Shown: in pieces, positions 1 to 6,514 of the stretch
Numbering within the stretch: position 1 is the stretch's first letter
How the letters are laid out: every line of letters starts with the position of its first letter
Source: Bacillota bacterium
GTDB lineage: Bacteria; Bacillota; Clostridia; Christensenellales; SZUA-584
Reading direction: 5' to 3'
Assembly: GCA_023396555.1 (NCBI GenBank)
Contig: JAEWWC010000280.1
Span: 1 to 26,174, forward strand
Length of the DNA: 26,174 nucleotides
Position numbers and translations under genes: made by a program
Notes under the pieces: model-generated
Database searches by the model: none
Told to the model about the DNA's origin: nothing
Seen by the model: only the letters and a program-made list of their open reading frames with translations

Positions 1-1253
1 AGCGCCGCGTGCCATTCCTGCTCCGCGGCGGTGGAATGGAACTCATCCTGTGGCACCAGGGCGGCCAGCTGCGCCAGCGTCACATCGTCCAGACCGGCAA
101 ACAGCGCGGCAAAATCGCCGCCGGACAGCACGTCCGCGCCCAGCAGGTCGGCGAGAACCTGCAGGCTTTTCACATGGCGGCGGATGAGCGCCAGCTTGTC
201 GGAGGTGTGCCGGCATTCGCACACGGCTTCGGCGAGCGCGCGAAACTGTTCATCTTCCATCTTCGGCCCGTCGATGAACCGCACGGCGGGGGCAGGCGGG
301 CCTATGGGGATGATGAATACCGTCTCCGGATGGCCGGCGTCCAGCGCAGCTTTGACGGACGCCGCGATGCCGGGCAGCGCCCGCCGGGCATATGCCATGC
401 CAGCTTCATCCAGTTCCAGTCGCCCCAGCGTCACGCCCAGCGTCATGCGCAGGCGCGTGGGCGACATGCCGGAAAGCCGCTCTGAGAGGCAGGCACGGTC
501 GCCCGCCGACAGGTCGAGGCGCATAATATCATGCCCGCACAGCACGCGGCCCAGCGCATCCGTCAGCGCGTATTCGTACGCGTTCACCAGCAGGTCACGC
601 CAGCCGGGGCTGTAGCCGCGCAGCAGCGCGTCGATATCCTCCCGCGGCCAACGGCGGAGAAACGCGTCCTCCGCGGACAGCGCGTCGATATACGCGGCTG
701 TATACTCGATGCCTGTCAGCCGGCTGACATCCACGCAGACCGGGTAGTCGATGGAGCCGGGGCATTCGTGCGCGGCATAGGTCTTGTCGTATGACGCAAA
801 GAACAGCGGCAGACCATGTTCGAGGGTATCCAGATAAGCCCGGTTGTGCGTGACGGGCGCGGCCTGCAGTGCGGTCAGCCGTTCGTGGGACCGGCGGATC
901 ATGCCGTCGATGATGGCGATACCTTCGCGGCGCAGGTCTTCGGGCGGCGAGGACAGCAGCTTATCCAGCGCGGCATCGGGAGAAGGCACCACTTTAAGCG
1001 CGAGGCCGATGGCATACGCGGCGGAGGAGAGCAGCTGGTTTGCTGTCTCCGCGGGCATCGAGCCGGACGCGCCGAACGTATACGTGACCGCCATGCGCGT
1101 GAGCATCCGCTCCAGCTCAAGGCGCACGTCCTGCGCTTGCGCGGGTGTGATGCGTCCTGCAGCTTCGCCCGCTGCCAGCAGCGCCTGCACATACCGGTCC
1201 GCACCGGTGTGAAAGGAGGGCAGAATGCCACCGCGCGACAGCTCATTCGTCAT
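1..1253 (-). CDS. DUF6179 domain-containing protein (C-terminus outside window)
   Basis: An open frame runs without a stop from an ATG at 1253 to the left edge, giving 417 visible residues. The start is set by GGAGG six bases upstream of that ATG. Recognisable conserved stretches are 'CPGSIDYP' near residue 164, 'TGIEYTAAYIDAL' near 180-192 and 'LLVNAYEYALTDALG' near 221-235, which I associate from memory with the uncharacterised DUF6179 family. No signal peptide or membrane segment is visible, so a cytosolic helical protein is likely. A DUF6323 gene lies immediately upstream on the same strand, the usual partner as I recall it. The ATG overlaps the stop of a 33-codon ORF (ATGA), which suggests translational coupling. 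Function unknown. The family name is fairly sure; everything beyond it is inference. Confidence 0.75.
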   Translation of the reverse strand, partial: MTNELSRGGILPSFHTGADRYVQALLAAGEAAGRITPAQAQDVRLELERMLTRMAVTYTFGASGSMPAETANQLLSSAAYAIGLALKVVPSPDAALDKLLSSPPEDLRREGIAIIDGMIRRSHERLTALQAAPVTHNRAYLDTLEHGLPLFFASYDKTYAAHECPGSIDYPVCVDVSRLTGIEYTAAYIDALSAEDAFLRRWPREDIDALLRGYSPGWRDLLVNAYEYALTDALGRVLCGHDIMRLDLSAGDRACLSERLSGMSPTRLRMTLGVTLGRLELDEAGMAYARRALPGIAASVKAALDAGHPETVFIIPIGPPAPAVRFIDGPKMEDEQFRALAEAVCECRHTSDKLALIRRHVKSLQVLADLLGADVLSGGDFAALFAGLDDVTLAQLAALVPQDEFHSTAAEQEWHAA

Positions 1254-1351
1254 GGCCGTCCTCCGGACCCGCCGTGATAGGATTTCATTATATCCTTTCC
1301 GGCTGTGCAAATATGAGAATGCGGCACGGACGGCCGTGTTTCGCCGAACAT
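1250..1351 (-). CDS. possible 33-aa small ORF/leader peptide coupled to DUF6179
   Basis: Between the DUF6323 stop and the DUF6179 start lies a 33-codon ORF beginning MFGETRPSVP and ending GGSGGRP. Its TGA overlaps the DUF6179 ATG as ATGA. Its ATG is preceded by AAAGGATATC; a second in-frame ATG 22 codons on (MKSYHGG) has an almost identical lead, AAAGGATATA. So there are two tandem copies of a ribosome-binding-site plus start module, both feeding the same stop. This could be a small protein, a coupling leader for DUF6179, or a chance ORF in a 147-base spacer. No family recognised. Confidence 0.35.
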   Translation of the reverse strand: MFGETRPSVPHSHICTAGKDIMKSYHGGSGGRP

Positions 1352-1400
1352 GATATCCTTTCCCGGGAATAAGCGCTTTTTGTGGCGGTTTGGGCCGCGA

Positions 1401-1874
1401 TCATTCATCGTATTCCTCCTCCGGCTCGCCGTCGTCCGTCTCCGGCTCGGGCGGCAGGCCTTCACGTATGCGCCGCGCGGCCATGGGCAGCAGCTCCTCG
1501 CGCAGCCGGTCCAGGCTGCCCTCGCACCAGTCGCCGTCGAACAGCCGCTTCATCAGCGCAACGGCTTCCGCGTCATCGATGCCGTCCATCGCCTCGTTCT
1601 TGAAATCGTAGAACGCCGCCGTCAGCTCGGCCAATGTATCCGCCCAGCCATCCTGCTCGATGTATGGCGAGTCGCAGAACGCCACCGCCAGCTCATTCAC
1701 CACGCCGCCCGCGAACGCCACGCGCCCCGTGCTCCTGAGTGCACGCGCCTGCGCCTCGGCCAGCGCCTTCGCCTCCGCCTCGGTGAGCTTAAGGCCATAG
1801 CGCGCAGTGACGGCGTTGCACGACATCAGGGAAAGCGCCGCGTCTTTTGGGTCAATCCGCATCAGATCTATCAA
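1401..1874 (-). CDS. DUF6323 family protein
   Basis: A 157-residue acidic, mostly helical protein with no signal peptide or membrane segment. The opening 'SLMSCNAVTARYGLKLTEAEAKALAEA' region and the central 'PYIEQDGWADTLAELTAAFYDFKNEAMDGIDDAEAVALMKRLFDG' region (quoted only as landmarks around residues 14-40 and 75-118) match what I remember of DUF6323. Confidence 0.7.
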   Translation of the reverse strand: MIDLMRIDPKDAALSLMSCNAVTARYGLKLTEAEAKALAEAQARALRSTGRVAFAGGVVNELAVAFCDSPYIEQDGWADTLAELTAAFYDFKNEAMDGIDDAEAVALMKRLFDGDWCEGSLDRLREELLPMAARRIREGLPPEPETDDGEPEEEYDE

Positions 1875-1893
1875 AATCACCTCCAAAAAACTC

Positions 1894-1922
1894 TTGACAA
1901 ATGCCTTGTTTTGTGCTATCAT
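1894..1922 (+). promoter_or_regulatory. strong-looking promoter reading rightward from the DUF6323 leader
   Basis: TTGACA (1894-1899), a 17-base spacer and TATCAT (1917-1922) form a near-consensus promoter on the plus strand. No convincing gene starts just downstream; the next plus-strand gene begins at 2163 and has its own promoter. The predicted transcript would start near 1929 and overlap the 5' end of the leftward DUF6323 transcript by about 30 bases. Confidence 0.45.
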
Positions 1923-1965
1923 AATTATGTATTTAGACCATTATATGGAATGGACCATAAATTAT

Positions 1966-1994
1966 AATATACCATGGAGCGCGCGGGCGGTCAA
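1966..1994 (-). promoter_or_regulatory. sigma-A-type promoter for the DUF6323/DUF6179 operon
   Basis: On the minus strand TTGACC (1994-1989) and TATATT (1971-1966) are separated by exactly 17 bases, pointing at the DUF6323 gene. Predicted transcription start is near 1959, leaving a leader of about 85 bases before the TTG start. An overlapping TATAAT (1963-1968 read on plus) makes the region very AT-rich. The direct repeat GACCAT at 1936-1941 and 1953-1958 lies around the predicted start and could be an operator. Confidence 0.6.
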
Positions 1995-2082
1995 TGGTTT
2001 TTTTATTTTGAGGGGATTCTTGGATACTGTCATAGTACAAATAGCGGTAAAGCGCGGTATGCAAAGTAAATAAAGAATATCG

Positions 2083-2111
2083 TTGCTCCGTACCGTGACC
2101 GAAACTATAAT
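2083..2111 (+). promoter_or_regulatory. promoter of the Dph6-like gene
   Basis: TTGCTC (2083-2088), 17 bases, TATAAT (2106-2111). Predicted start near 2118, about 45 bases ahead of the ATG at 2163, which has AGGAGGG upstream. Confidence 0.6.
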
Positions 2112-2162
2112 AGCTTCAGGAAGTTTATATTTTATCTATAACTGTCAGGAGGGAAAGACAAA

Positions 2163-2813
2163 ATGAATTTCGCAATATCATATAGCGGCGGCAAGGATAG
2201 CGCATTGGCATTGCACCGAATGATAAAACAAGGGCATAAACCTGTGGCGCTGATAACGACAGTCAACATTGAACAAAAACGCTCATGGTTTCACGGTATA
2301 CAGAATGAATTATTGCTTGCCGTATCAAGCAGTCTGAATATTCCGCTGATTCTTAGTGAATGCACTTCAGACAACTATATGCAAGCATATGAACAAAACT
2401 TAGACAAGGCGCGGAAAATGGGAGCAGATGCCTGCATTTTTGGCGACATTGATATAAACGAGCATAAATCATGGAATGAAGAGCGGTGCAAAAATGCGGG
2501 ATTGAGTTGTATTTTACCGTTATGGCAACAAGAACGTGAAGCATTAATACATGAGATGCTGGCCGCAGGGTTTAAGGCGGTAATAAAAATTGTAGAGAGC
2601 AGCAAGCTTGATGATTCATTTTTAGGTCAAGACCTGACAGTATCGTTGATTGATAAAATCAAAGCAGCTGGAGCAGATGCATGTGGAGAAAATGGCGAAT
2701 ATCACACATTCGTATATGATGGGCCTGTTTTTTCATATCCTGTTTCATTTGAAATGGGTGAAATAATTGATTTTGAAACACATAAATCTATCGACATTAG
2801 ACGTAGAAATTAA
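2163..2813 (+). CDS. Dph6-related ATP pyrophosphatase (diphthine-ammonia ligase-like)
   Basis: A 216-residue cytosolic protein whose N-terminus carries the PP-loop 'YSGGKDSALAL' (residues 7-17), the ATP-binding signature of N-type ATP pyrophosphatases. Later landmarks fit the Dph6/MJ0570-like family: 'FGDID' near 97, and 'GENGEYHTFVYDGPVF' near 178-193. Such enzymes adenylate a substrate carbonyl before amidation; the archaeal/eukaryotic member makes diphthamide, but bacteria lack diphthamide, so the substrate here is unknown. The start is supported by AGGAGGG eight or nine bases upstream. The gene is much more AT-rich than those on either side and stands alone with its own promoter, which suggests recent acquisition. 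Family call is confident; function is not. Confidence 0.85.
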   Translation: MNFAISYSGGKDSALALHRMIKQGHKPVALITTVNIEQKRSWFHGIQNELLLAVSSSLNIPLILSECTSDNYMQAYEQNLDKARKMGADACIFGDIDINEHKSWNEERCKNAGLSCILPLWQQEREALIHEMLAAGFKAVIKIVESSKLDDSFLGQDLTVSLIDKIKAAGADACGENGEYHTFVYDGPVFSYPVSFEMGEIIDFETHKSIDIRRRN

Positions 2814-2974
2814 GCATTATTTACGTAACTAAACCCGCAAGCAGGCCAACGGCAGACTCCAAACGAGCCGCTTGATGGGGGCGACCCTCATACCCCCCGG
2901 ATCGTCGCCTTTGACGACGGCTGTACCAACAGGAGAAATTGCTCGTAAAAATCTGGATAATTTCGAATTTTTCC

Positions 2975-2983
2975 TGTTATACT
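2975..2983 (+). promoter_or_regulatory. extended -10 promoter for thpR
   Basis: TGTTATACT is a TGN-extended -10 (TATACT at 2978-2983) with no good -35. The predicted start lies about 35 bases ahead of the thpR ATG at 3026. Confidence 0.4.
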
Positions 2984-3025
2984 CAAGGTAAAGATTTCTG
3001 CTTATATGGTTGAAAGGATCAGGTC

Positions 3026-3547
3026 ATGCGACTGTTCATCGGCATCAAGACGGGCTGCGAGGCCCACATATCGGCGCTGCAGGACGAGCTGAAGAAGCTG
3101 GGGCGCGGACGCTTCACGCATACGGGTAACCTGCACATCACGCTCAAATTCCTGGGCGAATTGCCGCCGGGCAGAGTGTCCGGTCTGTGCGAGGCCATTA
3201 AGGAGGCGGGCGGGGAGCCGTTCACACTGGAGATCGGCGGCGCGCGCATGTTCAACCGCAGCGGCATATTGTCCGCGGATGTGACGGGCGGGGCGGACAA
3301 GCTGGCGGCGCTGGCGGAACGGCTGGAAACGGCGCTGGAGCAGCGCGGATACCCACGGGAGACGCGGCCTTTCCGGGCGCACATTACGCTCGCACGGGAC
3401 TATCAGCCGTACGGCGATCTGAGCTGCGCTCCGCAGCGGCGGTGCAGCTTCACGGTGGACGAGGTGATACTGTTCGAGAGCCGGCGGGAAAACGGGCGTC
3501 TGGTATATGTGCCGTTGTTCACATACCGGCTGGGCGGCGGGCGCTGA
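3026..3547 (+). CDS. thpR: RNA 2',3'-cyclic phosphodiesterase (2'-5' RNA ligase family)
   Basis: A 173-residue cytosolic protein of the 2H phosphoesterase superfamily. Both catalytic HxT motifs are present: 'HITLKFLG' (about residues 37-44) and 'HITLARD' (about 121-127), at the spacing usual for ThpR. The N-terminus 'MRLFIGI' matches the family start, and AAAGGA precedes the ATG. ThpR opens 2',3'-cyclic phosphates on RNA ends to 2'-phosphates; its physiological role in bacteria is unclear. Length is normal and no key residue is missing. It is probably monocistronic, since the next 315 bases are non-coding. Confidence 0.93.
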   Translation: MRLFIGIKTGCEAHISALQDELKKLGRGRFTHTGNLHITLKFLGELPPGRVSGLCEAIKEAGGEPFTLEIGGARMFNRSGILSADVTGGADKLAALAERLETALEQRGYPRETRPFRAHITLARDYQPYGDLSCAPQRRCSFTVDEVILFESRRENGRLVYVPLFTYRLGGGR

Positions 3548-3609
3548 AGGCAAACCGCCCGAACCCTCGAAGAAATAATAATCACCTGATCGGAAGCCCC
3601 TGGACCTCG

Positions 3610-3634
3610 CCCCAAAAAGTAAAACTTTTGAGGA
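3610..3634. terminator. A/T-stem hairpin downstream of thpR
   Basis: CCCCAAAAAGT and ACTTTTGAGG form a stem with a short AA loop, 60-odd bases after the thpR stop. A similar CCCC/AAAAG versus CTTTTTGGGG hairpin occurs at 12968-12994, so it may be a dispersed repeat that also works as a terminator. Confidence 0.4.
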
Positions 3635-3643
3635 CCCCGCATC

Positions 3644-3806
3644 CCCCCGCCATTATTCTTGATACCCGTTCCGGGCACTTAGAAAAGTGGAGAAAGAGAT
3701 ATGAAAAAATGCCATGTTCATGGCATTTTCAGTGGGATTCATAAGGGATTAAATCCCTTATGCGGAGGTGTGGAGGAAGAGCCTCCACGGTCTTAGACCT
3801 TTGTCA
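3644..3806 (+). repeat. structured MITE-like repeat, copy A
   Basis: This non-coding segment matches 7248-7400 in inverted orientation. Shared blocks, in order: 'TTCTTGATACCCGTTCCGG'; hairpin CACTT-agaa-AAGTG (3676-3689); 'TTTCAGTGGGATTC'; hairpin with arms CATAAGGG and CCCTTATG (3740-3762); hairpin GTGGAGG/CCTCCAC (3770-3788); palindrome GGTCTTAGACC (3789-3799); 'TTTGTC'. Between blocks 1 and 2 the copies differ, and copy A carries an extra hairpin AAAATGCCAT/ATGGCATTTT. The right end reads TTTGTCATCAAGCTGA, close to the inverse of the left end of copy B. It fills most of the 315-base gene-free stretch between thpR and the transporter gene; I see no ORF in it. Confidence 0.8.
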
Positions 3807-3815
3807 TCAAGCTGA

Positions 3816-3832
3816 GCCGGCATATTGCCGGC
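3816..3832 (-). terminator. GC-rich hairpin after the acetate transporter gene
   Basis: GCCGGCATATTGCCGGC is a perfect six-pair stem placed 30 bases after the minus-strand transporter stop and directly beside the right end of repeat copy A. It lacks a T-run, so termination strength is uncertain. Confidence 0.4.
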
Positions 3833-3862
3833 TGTTCGCGTATTTATCGGTGTATGTTGGGG

Positions 3863-4426
3863 TTACAGCGGCAACACCTTTTTGCCGAACTCGTTGTTGA
3901 TGATCTGACCGAGGCAGCTGTATATCGCGGATACGCCGCAGAATATGCCCACCCAGCCGGCGATCACTTTGACGACAGCCGCGCCGGTGAAGTCGCCCGC
4001 GGACAGCAGCAGGAACAGCGCCGTCAGCGACAGGAACACGATCTGCGTCGCGCGGTTGTGCTTCAGCGTGCCGATGAACATGAACAGCGTGAATATGCCC
4101 CACAGCAGCAGGTAGAAGCCCATGCCGGTCTCGTCCGCAGCGTTTATTTCGCCGAAGGGATGCGTCCAGATCAGCACTAGCGACCACCAGAAGAAGCCGT
4201 AAGCCGTGAAGGCCGTGCCGCCGAACATGTTTTTATTCTTGAATTCGATGATGCCGGCGATGATTTGCGCCGCGCCGCCGAGGCAAAGCCCCATCGCGAG
4301 TATCACCGCGGACAGCGGTATGATATTCGCGTTGTGCAGGTTCAGCAGAACTGTCGTCATGCCAAATCCCAGCAGCCCCAGCGGCCCCGCGTTCGCTGCT
4401 GCGGTGTCGTTCTTTTCAGTTGCCAT
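3863..4426 (-). CDS. GPR1/FUN34/YaaH family transporter (acetate/succinate uptake, SatP-like)
   Basis: A 187-residue integral membrane protein with six hydrophobic segments (about 14-30, 40-62, 71-87, 101-120, 126-144, 150-175), matching the six-helix AceTr fold. The N-terminal family signature NPAPLGL appears here as 'NAGPLGLLGFGMTT' (12-25), and 'GGAAQIIAGIIEF' near 50-62 is also typical. Members move acetate or succinate with protons, or act as acetate channels. AGGGAG lies seven bases before the ATG. A minus promoter is present (see 4460-4488). The gene is divergent from a histidine kinase, which could report on the same conditions, but that is only inference. Confidence 0.88.
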   Translation of the reverse strand: MATEKNDTAAANAGPLGLLGFGMTTVLLNLHNANIIPLSAVILAMGLCLGGAAQIIAGIIEFKNKNMFGGTAFTAYGFFWWSLVLIWTHPFGEINAADETGMGFYLLLWGIFTLFMFIGTLKHNRATQIVFLSLTALFLLLSAGDFTGAAVVKVIAGWVGIFCGVSAIYSCLGQIINNEFGKKVLPL

Positions 4427-4459
4427 ATAATTCTCCCTTTAATATTATTGCCGCCGCAT

Positions 4460-4488
4460 ATGTTAACATGTTTCGACACGGTTTTCAA
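4460..4488 (-). promoter_or_regulatory. promoter of the acetate-type transporter gene
   Basis: On minus: TTGAAA (4488-4483), 17 bases, TAACAT (4465-4460), with a TG just ahead of the -10. Leader to the ATG at 4426 is about 30 bases. Confidence 0.55.
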
Positions 4489-4535
4489 CGAGAAAAACCT
4501 GCATTTTAATCCGTGTTTCCCAGCGGCCTCAGGTA

Positions 4536-4564
4536 TTGGTTTGTGATTTAACACACTGTATAAT
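4536..4564 (+). promoter_or_regulatory. promoter of the histidine kinase gene
   Basis: TTGGTT (4536-4541), 17 bases, TATAAT (4559-4564). Predicted start near 4571, 75 bases before the kinase ATG at 4646. Confidence 0.5.
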
Positions 4565-4645
4565 TCCAGCGCGATTTAATGGCAAAACCTTGCCGGTTTG
4601 CTGGCAATATGTTAAATTGGCATTAACGCTTAAATGGGGGCGCAT

Positions 4646-5848
4646 ATGGACAGAAAGACCTTCCTATTTTTATCCGTCATACTCTTCGCCAGCCTGGGAA
4701 TCGGCGCGGCCGTGCTGGCCTTCAACACGCATCCGGGCCGATTTGCCGCACTCGGACTGTATGCGGCTCTCGTGCTGCTGTTTGTGTATATCAACTCCCG
4801 CTGCTTTACAAACGGAAGCTTTGTGCCCGCCAGACGGTATCTGCTGTTATTGGCGCTGGCATTATCCGTGGGCATCCAGCTTTTTGACGCCACGCCCTAC
4901 GCGGGGTTCTATTTCGTCATCATATCGGCCGCCGCGCTGTTTCATCACAGACCGCGTTTCAGCGCGCCGTTTACCGCCGCGGCCATGCTGCTCAGCATGC
5001 TGCTGCTATTATACCATTCCGGTTTTGACTTCGCGGATTTCTGGCGCAGTCACGGTAATTATCTGCTGCCGCGCATGTTCATGTTAATAGGCATCGTCAT
5101 CGCGCGGTATGCCGTGCGCACAGGCAACAAAAACCGGGAGCTGGCCGAAAAGCTGCAGCAAAGCTCGCTCCGGCTGGAAGACGCGCTGGACAGGCTGCAG
5201 GCGAACATGCAGGAGCTGAAGGATACAGCGGACCTGCGCGCGCGCGAAGCGCTGATGCAGGAGCTGCACGACCGGCTGGGGCATCTGCTGACGACCGCGT
5301 CCATCGGCATGCAGGCGGTCGGGGTGCTGATAGGCCGGGACGCCGAGGCCGCAAAAGCACGTCTGGAGCTGGCTGCGGGGCAGATACAGCAGGCCGTGCA
5401 GTCGCTACGGCATGTGATGGACGGCGCTCCGGCGTTGGATGAGGAAGGCCTCGGTTTCACGCGCAGCCTGATGCGCCTGATCGGCGAGACCGAGACGCAT
5501 GCGGACGTGGCCATACGGCACAACCTGCGCGCGGAAAACGCCGAAGCGCTGGATGCGCTGCCGGTACAGACGCGGAAATTTCTGTTCAGCGCGCTGACAG
5601 AAGGCCTGACGAACGGCATTCAGCACGGTGCGGCCAAAAACTTCATGCTGAGTCTGATATGCGGCGGCGGGGAAGTGAGCTTCCGCCTGCGCGACGACGG
5701 CAGCGGCTTTGACGCGCTGAAGATGGGTTACGGCCTGCTGAAGATGCGCAGGGAAGCGCAGCGGTTGGGCGCGGCGCTTCAGATGGACGGCTCCGGAGGC
5801 TGTATGCTGGACATCCGCATACCGCCGCAAATGGGGGAAGCGCTGTGA
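4646..5848 (+). CDS. orphan NarL-family (HisKA_3) membrane sensor histidine kinase
   Basis: A 400-residue protein. Residues 5-155 hold about six hydrophobic segments with short loops, so the sensor is probably the membrane domain itself. Residues 160-200 are a predicted coiled coil. The HisKA_3 H-box 'ELHDRLGHLLT' (206-216) puts the phosphorylated His at 208. The ATPase domain shows the N-box 'EGLTNGIQHG' (319-328) and G-box 'DDGSGFD' (350-356), followed by 'GYGLLKMRREAQRLG'. I chose the ATG at 4646 because GGGGG lies just ahead; an ATG at 4634 would add four residues. These kinases pair with LuxR-type regulators, but none follows in this window. Confidence 0.9.
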   Translation: MDRKTFLFLSVILFASLGIGAAVLAFNTHPGRFAALGLYAALVLLFVYINSRCFTNGSFVPARRYLLLLALALSVGIQLFDATPYAGFYFVIISAAALFHHRPRFSAPFTAAAMLLSMLLLLYHSGFDFADFWRSHGNYLLPRMFMLIGIVIARYAVRTGNKNRELAEKLQQSSLRLEDALDRLQANMQELKDTADLRAREALMQELHDRLGHLLTTASIGMQAVGVLIGRDAEAAKARLELAAGQIQQAVQSLRHVMDGAPALDEEGLGFTRSLMRLIGETETHADVAIRHNLRAENAEALDALPVQTRKFLFSALTEGLTNGIQHGAAKNFMLSLICGGGEVSFRLRDDGSGFDALKMGYGLLKMRREAQRLGAALQMDGSGGCMLDIRIPPQMGEAL

Positions 5849-5887
5849 CCGCCGTTTGAGAGGCTGTGGCGTCAGCCGGACTGAAGA

Positions 5888-5896
5888 TGGTATAAT
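5888..5896 (+). promoter_or_regulatory. extended -10 promoter for the lipoprotein/sortase operon
   Basis: TGGTATAAT is a consensus TGN-extended -10 (TATAAT 5891-5896) with no good -35; the transcript would start about 50 bases before the lipoprotein ATG at 5953. Confidence 0.5.
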
Positions 5897-5952
5897 GGAC
5901 TGTAACTTGATATCAGTTAACCAATGATCAAGCGCGGAGAAAGAGGCATCGT

Positions 5953-6495
5953 ATGGGGAAAAGGCTGTGCAGAATCGTATTGCTGGGCGTGCTGCTGGGG
6001 GGCTGCGCCGTGCTGCTCGGCGGCTGCTGGGCCATGAGCGGCCTGATGGAGAGCGCTGCCGGTGACAACATGGACTATGGATACACCACGGGTACGGATA
6101 TGCGCGAGAGCGTATCCGAGGGATATTTCAGGCTGACGATACATACCGACAAGGATGAATTCAAGCAGGGTGAGACCATAGACTGCTGGGCGGAGGTTGA
6201 GTACATCGGTGATAAAGACAGCATCACGGTATACACCTACGGCAACCTCATCGGAATGGATATGACGGGCGGCAACGTGTATTACAGCTCGTCGGACAGC
6301 GCTTATAAGGATGGAACGCTGACGCTAAAAAAAGGTGAGCCGTATCGGTGCACACTGGCCGAGGTGTTGCCCAAAAGCAAATCGGTGCTGCCCGCACAGT
6401 ATGAGATCGACGCGTACACCAACATAGGCCTGTCGCCCGATGGCGCCGTGAGCTATAACGGCTACGTATCGGCGGTGATCGTGGTCAGCAAATGA
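5953..6495 (+). CDS. hypothetical lipoprotein with tandem lipoboxes
   Basis: A 180-residue secreted protein. After a basic N-terminus (MGKRLCR) the signal peptide contains two lipobox-like motifs in tandem, VLLGGC at 13-18 and again at 20-25, so either Cys18 or Cys25 could be lipidated. The mature part is beta-rich, for example 'GYFRLTIHTDKDEFKQGE' near 57-74, and resembles small Ig-like or BsuPI-like extracellular folds, though I cannot name a family. It ends 19 bases before the sortase gene, so the two are very probably co-transcribed. It carries no LPXTG motif and is not an obvious sortase substrate. Role unknown. Confidence 0.75.
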   Translation: MGKRLCRIVLLGVLLGGCAVLLGGCWAMSGLMESAAGDNMDYGYTTGTDMRESVSEGYFRLTIHTDKDEFKQGETIDCWAEVEYIGDKDSITVYTYGNLIGMDMTGGNVYYSSSDSAYKDGTLTLKKGEPYRCTLAEVLPKSKSVLPAQYEIDAYTNIGLSPDGAVSYNGYVSAVIVVSK

Positions 6496-6514
6496 GTGTT
6501 GCAGGGGATATGAT

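Noticed and set aside
9..1277. Several long plus-strand ORFs opposite the left-edge gene
   Set aside because: They lack ribosome binding sites, have Arg/His/Gln-rich composition typical of the reverse strand of GC-rich genes, and lie opposite the continuous DUF6179 frame.
1807..2073. 88-codon plus-strand ORF across the DUF6323 promoter region
   Set aside because: It begins inside DUF6323 on the other strand, has no ribosome binding site at any start, and runs through the promoters.
2814..3010. Possible structured RNA or riboswitch before thpR
   Set aside because: Short GC hairpins exist (for example CGTCG/CGACG near 2905-2921) but they lie upstream of the likely thpR promoter and match no class I recognise.
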